Positions 1 through 9,052 of a DNA stretch of 53,702 bases are shown here, one piece after another. Under the pieces are notes generated by a model. The model was not told the origin of the DNA. It was given only the letters and a program-made list of their open reading frames with translations, and did not search any database. The stretch's first letter is position 1. Every line of letters begins with the position of its first letter. This DNA comes from Candidatus Enterocloster faecavium (GTDB lineage: Bacteria > Bacillota > Clostridia > Lachnospirales > Lachnospiraceae), in contig DWYS01000047.1 in NCBI GenBank assembly GCA_019118585.1, positions 1 to 53,702 of the forward strand, given 5' to 3'. The position numbers were made by a program, and so were the translations under genes.

Positions 1-1
1 G

Positions 2-787
2 GCAAAGAACGACATCCATATCGTCTGCTACAACTTTATGCCGGTATTTGACTGGACCAGAACGGACCTGGCCAGAGTGCGCCCAGACGGTTCCACCGTA
101 CTGGCCTACAACCAGGACATTGTAGACCAGATCGACCCGGAGAACATGAAGGAGTCTGTGGAGAAGATGTCCAATGGCTTTGTGATGCCCGGATGGGAGC
201 CGGAGCGCCTGGGACGTCTGAAAGAGCTCTTTGAGATGTACAAGGATGTGGATTCGGAGAAGCTTTTCAACAATCTGGTTTACTTCCTGGAAGCCATTGG
301 TCCGGTCTGCGAGAAGTATGACATGCGGATGGGCATCCATCCCGATGACCCTGCATGGCCTATTTTCGGTCTGCCCAGGATCATTACCGGAAAGGAATCC
401 ATTGAGCGCCTGTTAAAGGCAGTGGACAAGCCCTACAACGGACTTTCCCTGTGCACCGGTTCTCTGGGCTCCAATCAGCACAACGATATCTGCGGCATCA
501 TCCGGGCTGCTCAGGGCAGAATCCCCTTCGCCCATGTGCGGAACTTAAAATACAACTCCCCCAGGGACTTTGAGGAAGCAGCTCATCTGTCCTCCGACGG
601 CTCCATGGATATGTACCAGATCATGAAGACACTCTATGATACCGGATTTGACGGAATCATCCGTCCCGACCACGGCCGCATGATTTGGGGCGAAGTGGCA
701 ATGCCCGGATACGGTCTCTATGACCGGGCACTGGGTGCTATGTATCTGCAGGGACTTTGGGAGGCAATTCAGAAGAATCAGCAGTAG
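2..787 (+). CDS. uxuA: mannonate dehydratase, C-terminal part (cut by window start)
   Basis: Converts D-mannonate to 2-keto-3-deoxygluconate in the cytoplasmic hexuronate (glucuronate) pathway. The reading frame is open from base 2, before the first ATG at 38, so the true start lies outside the window; about 261 C-terminal residues are present. Seen: the VCYNFMPVFDWTR segment, GIHPDDPAWPIFGLPR, and the LCTGSLGS and HVRNLK segments typical of UxuA, with the PDHGR motif near the end. These carry His/Cys/Asp metal-site residues in the family. It is followed 31 bases later by the fructuronate reductase gene, the next-door enzyme in the pathway, which supports the call strongly. One operon with uxuB and the GntR gene is likely. 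Confidence 0.95.
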   Translation, partial: AKNDIHIVCYNFMPVFDWTRTDLARVRPDGSTVLAYNQDIVDQIDPENMKESVEKMSNGFVMPGWEPERLGRLKELFEMYKDVDSEKLFNNLVYFLEAIGPVCEKYDMRMGIHPDDPAWPIFGLPRIITGKESIERLLKAVDKPYNGLSLCTGSLGSNQHNDICGIIRAAQGRIPFAHVRNLKYNSPRDFEEAAHLSSDGSMDMYQIMKTLYDTGFDGIIRPDHGRMIWGEVAMPGYGLYDRALGAMYLQGLWEAIQKNQQ

Positions 788-818
788 GCCTTAAAGACAG
801 AAGGAGGGCGTATCAGTC

Positions 819-2429
819 ATGAAATTAACATTAGAAGGAATTCAGAACAAAGAGCAGTGGGAGGCGCTGGGAGTTAAACTTCCCTCCTACGATGTAAAGG
901 CAGTTGCAGAGGAGACAAAGAAATCACCGGTATGGGTTCATTTTGGAGCCGGAAACATTTTCCGTATTTTCATCGGCGGGATCGCAGATACCCTGCTGAA
1001 TGAGGGGATTGCCCAGAAGGGCATCACCTGCGTGGAAACCTTTGATTTTGATGTGGTGGACAAGATTTATAAGCCCTACGACAATCTGGTGCTGGCGGTA
1101 ACCCTGAAGGCGGACGGCACCACGGACAAGAAGGTGGTGGGTTCTCTCACAGAGGCCATCAAGGCCCAGTCCTCTGATGAGGCTTCCTGGAACCGCTTAA
1201 AGGAGATTTTCCGGAATCCCGGACTTCAGATGATTTCCTTCACCATTACGGAGAAGGGATACGCCTTGAAAGGTGCTGACGGAAATTATTTCTCCTTTAT
1301 CCAGGCGGACCTTGAGAACGGACCGGAGAAGGCGGGCTCTGCCATGGCAGTGGTGTGCAGCCTTCTGAATGAGCGTTTCAAGGCAGGAAAATATCCGCTG
1401 GCAGTGGTTTCCATGGATAATTGCTCCCACAATGGAGAAAAGCTGAAAACTTCCGTTGTGACCATGGCCAGGGAGTGGCAGGCCAGAGGCTTTGTGGATG
1501 AGGAATTTGTAAACTACATTACCGATGAGGATCAGGTCAGCTTCCCCTGGACGATGATCGACAAGATTACGCCCCGGCCAGCCGAGTCCATCGCAAAGGA
1601 ACTGGAGGAGAAGGGCGTGGAGGATATGGCTCCGGTGATCACCTCCAAAAAGACCTATATCGCTCCGTTTGTCAACGCAGAGGGACCTCAGTACCTGGTG
1701 ATTGAGGATCATTTCCCCAACGGCCGCCCTGCTCTGGAGAAGGCCGGCGTCTACATGACGGACCGCGATACGGTTAATAAGGTGGAGCGGATGAAGGTGA
1801 CGACCTGCCTGAATCCCCTGCACACCGCCCTGGCTGTCTATGGCTGCCTGCTGGGCTATGACCTGATTGCCGATGAGATGAAGGATGAGGTGCTGGCAAA
1901 GCTGGTGGACCGCATTGGACCGGTGGAGGGTATGCCTGTTGTGGTGAATCCCGGCATCCTTTCCCCGGAGGACTTTGTGCATGAGGTCATCCATGACCGT
2001 CTGCCCAACCCCTTTATGCCCGACACGCCTCAGAGAATCGCCTGCGACACCTCTCAGAAGGTGGGGATCCGTTATGGTGAGACCATCAAGTCCTATGTGG
2101 CGAAGTACGGGGATGCCAGAAAGCTGACGGCGATTCCGCTGGCTATTGCCGGATGGTGCCGCTATCTCCTCGGAGTAGATGACAAGGGACAGACATTTGA
2201 GCTGTCTCCGGACCCCATGATCCCGGAGCTCAAGAAGGCTCTGGAGGGAGTGGAGGCAGGAAAGCCTGAGTCCTACCATGGACAGTTAAAGGGCATCCTG
2301 TCCAATGCCAACATTTTCGGGATCGACCTGTATGAGGCAGGAATCGGAGAGCGCATCGAGGAAATGTTCAGGGAAGAGCTGGCAGGACCCGGCGCAGTTC
2401 GGGCTGCCCTGGAAAAGTATCTGGCATAA
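819..2429 (+). CDS. uxuB: mannitol dehydrogenase family protein, probable fructuronate reductase
   Basis: NAD-dependent reduction of D-fructuronate to D-mannonate, the substrate of UxuA. The 536-residue length fits the long-chain mannitol dehydrogenase family. Residues about 35-50 hold VHFGAGNIFRIFIGG, the N-terminal nucleotide-binding segment; the middle holds SMDNCSHNGEKL; the catalytic lysine region is KVTTCLNPLHTALA around residue 330. Start ATG has AGAAGGAGGG upstream at good spacing. Neighbours uxuA and a GntR regulator argue for fructuronate reductase rather than mannitol or tagaturonate dehydrogenase, although the exact sugar acid cannot be read from sequence alone. Confidence 0.88.
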   Translation: MKLTLEGIQNKEQWEALGVKLPSYDVKAVAEETKKSPVWVHFGAGNIFRIFIGGIADTLLNEGIAQKGITCVETFDFDVVDKIYKPYDNLVLAVTLKADGTTDKKVVGSLTEAIKAQSSDEASWNRLKEIFRNPGLQMISFTITEKGYALKGADGNYFSFIQADLENGPEKAGSAMAVVCSLLNERFKAGKYPLAVVSMDNCSHNGEKLKTSVVTMAREWQARGFVDEEFVNYITDEDQVSFPWTMIDKITPRPAESIAKELEEKGVEDMAPVITSKKTYIAPFVNAEGPQYLVIEDHFPNGRPALEKAGVYMTDRDTVNKVERMKVTTCLNPLHTALAVYGCLLGYDLIADEMKDEVLAKLVDRIGPVEGMPVVVNPGILSPEDFVHEVIHDRLPNPFMPDTPQRIACDTSQKVGIRYGETIKSYVAKYGDARKLTAIPLAIAGWCRYLLGVDDKGQTFELSPDPMIPELKKALEGVEAGKPESYHGQLKGILSNANIFGIDLYEAGIGERIEEMFREELAGPGAVRAALEKYLA

Positions 2430-2447
2430 CCGGAAACGGGTGAAAAT

Positions 2448-3113
2448 ATGGAACGGAACCTGAATGAAACCACCTACCAGCTTTTAAAGCAGGATATTAT
2501 GTCCTTTGCCTTAGCGCCGGGTGAGGCCATATCGGCCGCAAAGGTGGCGAGCCGCTACGGGGTCAGCCGTACTCCCGCCCGGGAGGCCATTGTAAAGCTG
2601 GAAAAGGAAGGGCTGGTGGATATTTATCCCCAGTCCAAAACCCTGGTGTCCAGAATCAATCTGTCCAGAACCAGACAGGAGTGGTACGTGCGCTATACTC
2701 TGGAAATCGGCATGGCGGAACGCTTTATCCGAAAGGTGACGCAGGATACCATCCAGGCCATGGAACGCAATCTCAGGCAGATGGAGCTGGCCAGAGATGA
2801 GGCGGGGAGAAGCCTTTATCTGACCCTGGACCACGGGTTTCATGATATCATTTATGATACGGCGGGAGAATTTCTGGCCAAGGAGATCATCCATACCCAG
2901 ATTACCCATTACAACCGGATCCGTTATCTGACGGATTTGACGCCGCCGGTGCGGGAAAAGACCATATTGGAGCACCGGCAGCTCATCAGCGCGGCCAGAA
3001 AGAAGGACGAGGGACTGTTTGAGGAGTGCTTAAAGGCCCATATCGGACGTCTGGAGCAGGATCAGCAGATGATCCAGGACCAGTATCCCGATTATTTCGA
3101 AGCGGAAAAGTAA
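2448..3113 (+). CDS. GntR family transcriptional regulator
   Basis: A 221-residue regulator. Residues about 8-70 form the GntR winged helix (SAAKVASRYGVSRTPAREAIVKLEKEGLV in two halves, with the SRTPAREA recognition segment). The C-terminal part is an all-helical FCD-like effector domain containing LDHGFHDIIYDTAGE and EHRQLISAARKKDE, with His residues able to bind a metal/ligand. It starts 18 bases after uxuB, so it is probably cotranscribed and controls the hexuronate operon, in the manner of UxuR/ExuR; the ligand is inferred from neighbours only. A long hairpin follows the gene. Confidence 0.85.
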   Translation: MERNLNETTYQLLKQDIMSFALAPGEAISAAKVASRYGVSRTPAREAIVKLEKEGLVDIYPQSKTLVSRINLSRTRQEWYVRYTLEIGMAERFIRKVTQDTIQAMERNLRQMELARDEAGRSLYLTLDHGFHDIIYDTAGEFLAKEIIHTQITHYNRIRYLTDLTPPVREKTILEHRQLISAARKKDEGLFEECLKAHIGRLEQDQQMIQDQYPDYFEAEK

Positions 3114-3132
3114 AGAGCGTCTGTAAACAGTA

Positions 3133-3176
3133 CAAGGATCCCGGAGCGGGCCAGAAGGCCTGTGCCGGGATCCTTG
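3133..3176 (+). terminator. long hairpin after gntR, probable terminator
   Basis: A perfect 12-bp stem (CAAGGATCCCGG with its complement) encloses a second small GGCC/GGCC stem. The U-run after it is poor (CGCTGTTATAAC), so termination may be incomplete. It separates the hexuronate genes from plsX. Confidence 0.6.
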
Positions 3177-3222
3177 CGCTGTTATAACACTTGGCAAGGG
3201 ATTTGCGGGCTGGAACTTTGTA

Positions 3223-3251
3223 TTGATTTCTCCCAAAATCTTTAGTATAGT
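3223..3251 (+). promoter_or_regulatory. sigma-A type promoter of the plsX operon
   Basis: TTGATT at 3223-3228, a 17-base spacer, then TATAGT at 3246-3251, 44 bases before the plsX start codon. No FapR-like inverted repeat was seen around it. Confidence 0.7.
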
Positions 3252-3294
3252 AATATCTGGACGCGGCAGGGCCGCTTCCGAAAGGAGAATTGCT

Positions 3295-4293
3295 ATGATC
3301 CGAATTGCAGTAGACGCCATGGGAGGCGATTATGCTCCCGGCGAGATGGTAGCGGGTGCGGTGGATGCGGCCAATGACAGACCGGATATCCGGATTGCCC
3401 TGGTAGGACGCCAGGAGGAGGTTTTGGCAGAGCTTTCCAAATTTACTTATAATAAAGAACAAATTGAAGTGGTAAATGCCACGGAGGTCATTGCCACCGA
3501 GGAGCCGCCGGTGAACGCCATCCGGAAGAAAAAGGATTCTTCCATGGTAGTAGCTTTGAATATGGTGAAAAACGGAGAAGCAGACGCCTTTGTGTCGGCA
3601 GGCAGCTCCGGCGCTATTCTGGTAGGCGGTCAGGTGATCGTGGGGAGGATCAAGGGAGTGGAGCGTCCCCCTCTGGCCCCGCTGATTCCGACGGAGAAGG
3701 GCGTTTCCATCCTGATCGACTGCGGTGCCAACGTGGATGCCAGACCTTCTCATCTGGTTCAGTTTGCGCAGATGGGCTCCATCTATATGGAGCATGTGGT
3801 GGGGATCAAAAATCCCAGAGTAGCCATTGTCAACATCGGCGCCGAGGAGGAGAAGGGCAACGCCCTGGTGAAGGAGACCTTCCCGCTGTTAAAGGCATGC
3901 CCGGACATCAACTTTATCGGAAGCATTGAGGCCAGAGAGATTCCACACGGAGGGGCGGATGTGATCGTCTGTGAGGCCTTTGTGGGAAATGTAATTTTAA
4001 AGCTGTACGAGGGAGTGGGAGCTACCCTGCTCGGAATGGTGAAAAAAGGCATGATGAGCGATTTGCGCAGCAAGATTGGAGCCCTTCTGGTAAAGCCGGC
4101 TTTGAAGAGAACCTTAAAATCCTTTGACGCCAGCCAGTATGGCGGCGCACCTCTTTTGGGGCTGAAGGGCCTGGTGGTGAAGACCCACGGCAATTCCAAA
4201 CGGCTGGAGGTGCACAATTCCATTATCCAGTGCGTGACGTTTAAGGAACAGCAGATTAATGAGAAGATCCGGGCCAGCCTGGGCACGGAGTAA
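3295..4293 (+). CDS. plsX: phosphate acyltransferase PlsX
   Basis: Makes acyl-phosphate from acyl-ACP for phosphatidic acid synthesis, working with PlsY at the membrane. The start at 3295 (MIRIAVDAMGGDYAP) is chosen because it matches the usual PlsX N-terminus and has AAAGGAG just upstream; a longer in-frame opening to 3223 overlaps the promoter. The 332 residues carry the GGDYAP, SAGSSGAI, NIGAEEEKG and CEAFVGNVILK segments of the family. acpP follows 20 bases later, the normal clostridial arrangement. Confidence 0.96.
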   Translation: MIRIAVDAMGGDYAPGEMVAGAVDAANDRPDIRIALVGRQEEVLAELSKFTYNKEQIEVVNATEVIATEEPPVNAIRKKKDSSMVVALNMVKNGEADAFVSAGSSGAILVGGQVIVGRIKGVERPPLAPLIPTEKGVSILIDCGANVDARPSHLVQFAQMGSIYMEHVVGIKNPRVAIVNIGAEEEKGNALVKETFPLLKACPDINFIGSIEAREIPHGGADVIVCEAFVGNVILKLYEGVGATLLGMVKKGMMSDLRSKIGALLVKPALKRTLKSFDASQYGGAPLLGLKGLVVKTHGNSKRLEVHNSIIQCVTFKEQQINEKIRASLGTE

Positions 4294-4313
4294 AAGGAGC
4301 GGTTGTATTTAAG

Positions 4314-4547
4314 ATGGAATTTCAGAAGCTGCAGAAAATTATTGGGGATGTGCTGGACATAGAGCCGGGGGAAATTGCCCCGGAAACGGCCTTTGTGGAG
4401 GATTTGGGAGCCGATTCCCTGGACCTTTTCCAGATCGTGATGGAGATTGAGGAGGAATTCAAAATTCAGATTCCCGGCGAGGCGGTGCAGCAGATCATGA
4501 CGGTAGGGGATGCTGCGGAGCAGATTCGGCAGACCATGAGCCAGTGA
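4314..4547 (+). CDS. acpP: acyl carrier protein
   Basis: Acyl carrier for fatty acid synthesis. 77 residues, acidic, four-helix ACP size. The phosphopantetheine attachment motif GADSLD is present with Ser35 as the modified residue. It lies between plsX and rnc as in many Firmicutes; fab genes usually found nearby in Bacillus are absent here. Confidence 0.96.
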   Translation: MEFQKLQKIIGDVLDIEPGEIAPETAFVEDLGADSLDLFQIVMEIEEEFKIQIPGEAVQQIMTVGDAAEQIRQTMSQ

Positions 4548-4579
4548 TATGCCAGTGAAAAGAAAACCATCAGGTAAGA

Positions 4580-4609
4580 AGGAGCTGTATCCAGCAGCTC
4601 CTCTTCTTG
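4580..4609 (+). terminator. hairpin between acpP and rnc
   Basis: An 8-bp stem AGGAGCTG/CAGCTCCT with a 7-base loop, followed by a pyrimidine-rich CTTCTTGTT. A weak intrinsic terminator or attenuator that would lower transcription into rnc-smc-ftsY. Confidence 0.5.
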
Positions 4610-4672
4610 TTCGTCCTTTGGCCGGGCAGGGGAGGAACTGTTGAACGGCGGGGAACTATCAAGGAGGAATCT

Positions 4673-5398
4673 ATGAATCGAAAATTACAGGAATTAGAGG
4701 AGAAGATCGGTTACTGCTTTCAAAACAAGCATCTGTTTCGTCAGGCATTGACCCACAGTTCTTATGCCAATGAGCACAGACAGGACCATAACAGCTGCAA
4801 TGAGCGGCTGGAATTTCTGGGGGATGCGGTGCTGGAGCTTTCCAGCAGCGAATTTTTGTATAAAAAGTATCAGGAACTTCCGGAGGGCGATCTGACCAAG
4901 ACCAGAGCCAGCATCGTGTGCGAGCCTACCTTGGCTCTCTGTGCAGGAGAGCTGAATCTGGGTGAATACCTGCTGCTGGGAAAAGGGGAGGAAGCCAGCG
5001 GAGGGAGAAACCGCAATTCCGTGGTGTCGGACGCGATGGAAGCCTTGATCGGCGCAATTTATCTGGACGGTGGTTTTGCTAGTGCAAAAGAGTTTGTGGA
5101 GCGCTTTATTCTCAACGATGTGGAGCACAAAAAGCTCTTTTATGATAGCAAGACTATCTTGCAGGAAATGGTTCAGAGCCGGGACGAAGGGGCTTTGACC
5201 TACGAGCTTTTAAAAGAGGAGGGGCCTGACCACAACAAGTCCTTTGAGGTCTGCGCTAAAATCGGCGGGGTGGAAGCCGGCCGGGGAAAGGGCAGAACGA
5301 AAAAGGCCGCAGAGCAGATGGCGGCTTACAATGTGCTGCTGAAATTAAAAAAGACTGAGAGAGCATCGGAAGAAAAAGCAGGTGAGCCATGTACCTAA
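4673..5398 (+). CDS. rnc: ribonuclease III
   Basis: Endonuclease cutting double-stranded RNA (rRNA precursors, structured mRNAs). 241 residues: RNase III domain about 5-150 with the signature ERLEFLGDAVLEL and the downstream DAMEALIGAIYLDGG segment with acidic metal ligands; dsRNA-binding domain about 160-232 ending in GRTKKAAEQMAA. Start at 4673 (MNRKLQELEEKIGY) has AAGGAGGAA at good spacing; an earlier in-frame start at 4607 runs through the intergenic hairpin region and is rejected. The end overlaps the smc start by 10 bases, so the two are translationally linked. Confidence 0.96.
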   Translation: MNRKLQELEEKIGYCFQNKHLFRQALTHSSYANEHRQDHNSCNERLEFLGDAVLELSSSEFLYKKYQELPEGDLTKTRASIVCEPTLALCAGELNLGEYLLLGKGEEASGGRNRNSVVSDAMEALIGAIYLDGGFASAKEFVERFILNDVEHKKLFYDSKTILQEMVQSRDEGALTYELLKEEGPDHNKSFEVCAKIGGVEAGRGKGRTKKAAEQMAAYNVLLKLKKTERASEEKAGEPCT

Positions 5399-8300
5399 AA
5401 AGCATTGAGATCCAGGGCTTTAAGTCCTTTGCCAACAAGATTGTATTTGAATTTCACAACGGCATCACGGGAATTGTGGGACCGAACGGAAGCGGAAAGA
5501 GCAACGTGGCGGATGCGGTGCGCTGGGTGCTGGGCGAGCAGCGGATCAAGCAGCTGAGAGGAGCCAGCATGCAGGACGTCATCTTTTCCGGCACAGAGCT
5601 GCGAAAGCCCCAGGGATTTGCATATGTGGCCATCACCCTGGACAATTCCGACCATCAGCTGGCCATCGACTACGACCAGGTAACGGTTTCCAGACGGCTG
5701 TACCGCTCCGGTGAGAGTGAGTACATGATCAACGGCAGCGCCTGCCGGCTGAAGGATATCAATGAGCTTTTCTACGATACGGGTATCGGCAAAGAGGGTT
5801 ATTCCATTATCGGTCAGGGACAGATTGACAAGATTTTAAGCGGAAAGCCTGAGGAGCGCCGCGAACTCTTTGATGAGGCGGCGGGGATCGTGAAATTTAA
5901 ACGCCGCAAGGCCATTGCCCAGAAGAAGCTGGAGGACGAGGAAGCCAACCTGGTCCGGGTACGGGATATTCTGTCGGAACTGGAAAAACAGGTAGGACCT
6001 CTGGAACGGCAGTCCAAGGCGGCCAGAGAGTATCTCAGATTGAAGGAGCAGCTGAAGATCTGCGATGCCAACCAGTTCTTGATGGAAAACGGTCAGATCC
6101 GGGGGCAGCTGGCCCAAACGGAGCAGCAGAAGAAGATCCTTTCGGAGGATCTGGAGGCTTCCAAAGGCCAGGAGGAACAGTTAAAGAAGGAGTATGACCG
6201 CCTGGAGGCAGAGATTTCCAGAGCGGAGGCGGAGACGGCGGCCAGCCGGGAGGCATTAAACCGGGAGACGGTGTTAAAGGGAAGCCTGGAGGGCCGGATC
6301 AATGTGCTGAAGGAACAGATCCACACAGAGGAAATCAACCAGGAGCATCTGGAAAACCGCCGCCAGGCCATCTGTGCTGATTTGGAGACCAGGGAAGGCC
6401 AGCTCCGGGATTACGGGGCCCAGAGAGCGGAGCTGGAACTTCAGGGCGCGCAGGTAGCAGACCGGAACAAGAAGGCCAGGGAAAAGCTGGAAAGCCGGGA
6501 TGCGTCAATCCGTCTGCTGGAGCAGCAGACGCAGGAGGAGAAAAGCCAGATCATCGGCGCTCTCAATGAGAAGGCAGGACTGAATGCCAGACAGCAGCGC
6601 TATGAAGCCATGCTGGAGCAGGTGAATCTGCGGCGCAGTGAGGTGAGCCAGAAGCTCTTAAAGTACAAAAGCGATGAGTCTGTTCAGGAGGAGCAGATTG
6701 AACAGGAACAGGCCGTACTGTCCGGGGTGAAGGAGAAACTGGAAGAAACGCAGGCTTCCATTACTCAGACGGAGGCGGAACTGGCAGCCGGAGAGGAAGA
6801 ACAGAGACGGCTGAATGTGCGTTTGAACCACATCCAGCAGGAATACCACACCTCCTATACCAAGCTGGAATCCCTGCGCAACCTGGCGGAGCGGTATGAG
6901 GGTTACGGAGGCAGCATCCGCCGGGTGATGGAGGTTCGGGACCGGATTCACGGGATCCACGGCGTGGTGGCGGATTTGATTGCGGTGGAGCAGAAGTATG
7001 AGACTGCCATTGAAACCGCATTAGGCGGAAGTATACAGAATATTGTAACAGATTCCGAGGAGACGGCCAAACGTCTGATTGAATATCTGAAGAAGAACCG
7101 GTACGGCAGAGCGACCTTCCTTCCTCTGACCAGCGTGAAAAACCGCCAGGGCTTTCAGCAGAAGGAAGTTTTAAAGGAACCGGGTGTTTTGGGACTGGCT
7201 AGCCAGCTGGTTGAGACAAAGGAGATTTACCGGGAGCTGGTGGGCAGTCTTTTGGGCCGGGTCGTGGTGGCCGACACCATTGACCACGCCATTGCTCTTG
7301 CGAGGAAATACCGGTACAGCCTGCGTATCGTCACCCTGGAGGGAGAGCTTTTAAGCGCCGGCGGTTCCATGACGGGAGGAGCTTTTAAGAACAGCAGCAA
7401 TCTCCTGGGACGCCGCCGGGAGCTGGAGGAGCTGGAAGAAGCGTGCAGGAAGGCCATCGCCCAGGTGGAACAGGTTCAAAAGGAAATCCACATGAGGGAA
7501 GAACTCCAGAGGGAGTTAAAGGAACAGCTGGAGCAGCAGAGAGGGCAGCTTCAGAAACTGAGTCTGGAGGAAAATACGCTTCAGATGAATATTTCCCGTC
7601 TGGAGGACAAGCGGGAGGAAATCGCCGGCTCCTATGAGGATCTGTCCTTAGAACACAGCCAGCTGGAGGAGCAGGTCAGAGATATTGCTGACAGCAGAAA
7701 GAAGCTGGAAGAAGAGATGAGCGCACTGGAGGAAAAGAGCGTTCAGCTGACCAAAAAGACCGAGGAGCAGGATACCAGGCTGGAGGAGGAAAAGCAGCTC
7801 AGGGCAAAAGAAGCAGATGAGCTTTCGGAGGCTCAGCTTGAGATGGCCGGCTTAAAGCAGAAGCTGGATTTCCTTCAGGAAAATGAAAACCGGGTAAAAA
7901 GTGAGATCCGGCGCCTGAAAGAGGAATCTGCCGGTCTGGATACAGGAAAGGAGAGCTCAGAGAAAGCTGTCGGGGAACGCAGGAAGGAAATCAGCCAGAT
8001 GGAAGAGGAAATCCGGTCTGCTGTTCTCAGGATGGGAGAGCTGGAGAAGGAGATTGCCGGGAAAGCTCAGGAGAAGGAAGAAATGGCAAAGCAGCAGAAG
8101 GGCTTTTTTGCCAGGCGGGAGGAGATCTCCGCAAGACTTTCGGCTCTGGATAAAGACCTTTTCCGCGTCCAGGCTCAGGCGGAAAAACTGGAGGAAAGGC
8201 TGGAACAGGCGGCTTCCTATATGTGGAGCGAGTACGAGCTGACCTTTTCCACGGCCCAGGAGCTTCGCAGTACGGAATACGATTCCCTTCCGGAGCTGAA

Positions 8301-8949
8301 GCGGCAGATTGACGCTTTAAAGGGCAGCATCAAGGCGTTGGGAAATGTCAATGTCAATGCCATCGAAGATTATCGGGAAGTGTCGGAACGGTACGAGTTT
8401 ATGAAGACCCAGCACGAGGACCTGACGGCTGCCAGAGCGGAGCTGGAGAAGATCATCCTGGAGCTGGATTCCGGCATGCGCCGCCAGTTTTCCGAGAAGT
8501 TCCGCCAGATCCAGGCAGAGTTTGACAAGGTGTTCAAGGAGCTGTTCGGCGGAGGACGGGGAACGCTGGAACTGCTGGAAGGAGAGGACCTTCTGGAAGC
8601 GGGAATCCAGATCATCGCCCAGCCTCCGGGCAAGAAGCTGCAGAATATGATGCAGCTCTCCGGAGGAGAGAAGGCCCTGACTGCCATCTCTCTGCTGTTT
8701 GCCATTCAGAATCTGAAGCCATCTCCCTTCTGTCTGCTGGATGAGATTGAGGCGGCCCTGGATGATTCCAATGTGGACCGCTTTGCAGGATATCTGCACA
8801 AGCTGACCAAGAATACCCAGTTTATTGTGATCACCCACCGAAGGGGAACCATGGTTTCTGCTGACCGTCTTTACGGAATCACCATGCAGGAGAAAGGCGT
8901 ATCCGCCCTGGTTTCCGTAAACCTGATCGAAGCGGAGCTGGACAAGTAA
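5389..8949 (+). CDS. smc: chromosome segregation protein SMC
   Basis: ATPase that with ScpA/ScpB organises and segregates the chromosome. 1186 residues, full length. Walker A GPNGSGKSN is near residue 32; long coiled coils at about 170-500 and 665-1020 are obvious from Glu/Lys/Leu/Gln content; the hinge lies at about 520-640 (GVVADLIAVEQ onward); the ABC signature LSGGEKAL is near 1090 and Walker B CLLDEIEAALDD follows. Third gene of the plsX-acpP-rnc-smc-ftsY run. The scpAB genes are not in the window. Confidence 0.97.
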   Translation: MYLKSIEIQGFKSFANKIVFEFHNGITGIVGPNGSGKSNVADAVRWVLGEQRIKQLRGASMQDVIFSGTELRKPQGFAYVAITLDNSDHQLAIDYDQVTVSRRLYRSGESEYMINGSACRLKDINELFYDTGIGKEGYSIIGQGQIDKILSGKPEERRELFDEAAGIVKFKRRKAIAQKKLEDEEANLVRVRDILSELEKQVGPLERQSKAAREYLRLKEQLKICDANQFLMENGQIRGQLAQTEQQKKILSEDLEASKGQEEQLKKEYDRLEAEISRAEAETAASREALNRETVLKGSLEGRINVLKEQIHTEEINQEHLENRRQAICADLETREGQLRDYGAQRAELELQGAQVADRNKKAREKLESRDASIRLLEQQTQEEKSQIIGALNEKAGLNARQQRYEAMLEQVNLRRSEVSQKLLKYKSDESVQEEQIEQEQAVLSGVKEKLEETQASITQTEAELAAGEEEQRRLNVRLNHIQQEYHTSYTKLESLRNLAERYEGYGGSIRRVMEVRDRIHGIHGVVADLIAVEQKYETAIETALGGSIQNIVTDSEETAKRLIEYLKKNRYGRATFLPLTSVKNRQGFQQKEVLKEPGVLGLASQLVETKEIYRELVGSLLGRVVVADTIDHAIALARKYRYSLRIVTLEGELLSAGGSMTGGAFKNSSNLLGRRRELEELEEACRKAIAQVEQVQKEIHMREELQRELKEQLEQQRGQLQKLSLEENTLQMNISRLEDKREEIAGSYEDLSLEHSQLEEQVRDIADSRKKLEEEMSALEEKSVQLTKKTEEQDTRLEEEKQLRAKEADELSEAQLEMAGLKQKLDFLQENENRVKSEIRRLKEESAGLDTGKESSEKAVGERRKEISQMEEEIRSAVLRMGELEKEIAGKAQEKEEMAKQQKGFFARREEISARLSALDKDLFRVQAQAEKLEERLEQAASYMWSEYELTFSTAQELRSTEYDSLPELKRQIDALKGSIKALGNVNVNAIEDYREVSERYEFMKTQHEDLTAARAELEKIILELDSGMRRQFSEKFRQIQAEFDKVFKELFGGGRGTLELLEGEDLLEAGIQIIAQPPGKKLQNMMQLSGGEKALTAISLLFAIQNLKPSPFCLLDEIEAALDDSNVDRFAGYLHKLTKNTQFIVITHRRGTMVSADRLYGITMQEKGVSALVSVNLIEAELDK

Positions 8950-9052
8950 TCGGCAGGTGTGCTATGATAAATATGGCTGTGCGCAAAATCCGGCCGATTA
9001 AAAATCCGGATCCAGGCGGACGGTCGCAGGACAGAATCAGGAGGAGAATGCT

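Noticed and set aside
1197..2279. 360-codon open frame on the minus strand inside uxuB
   Set aside because: Antisense shadow of a clear dehydrogenase gene; His/Leu/Gln-rich with no domain and no ribosome site.
3181..3294. FapR operator before plsX
   Set aside because: The promoter is clear but the palindromic FapR consensus is not present.
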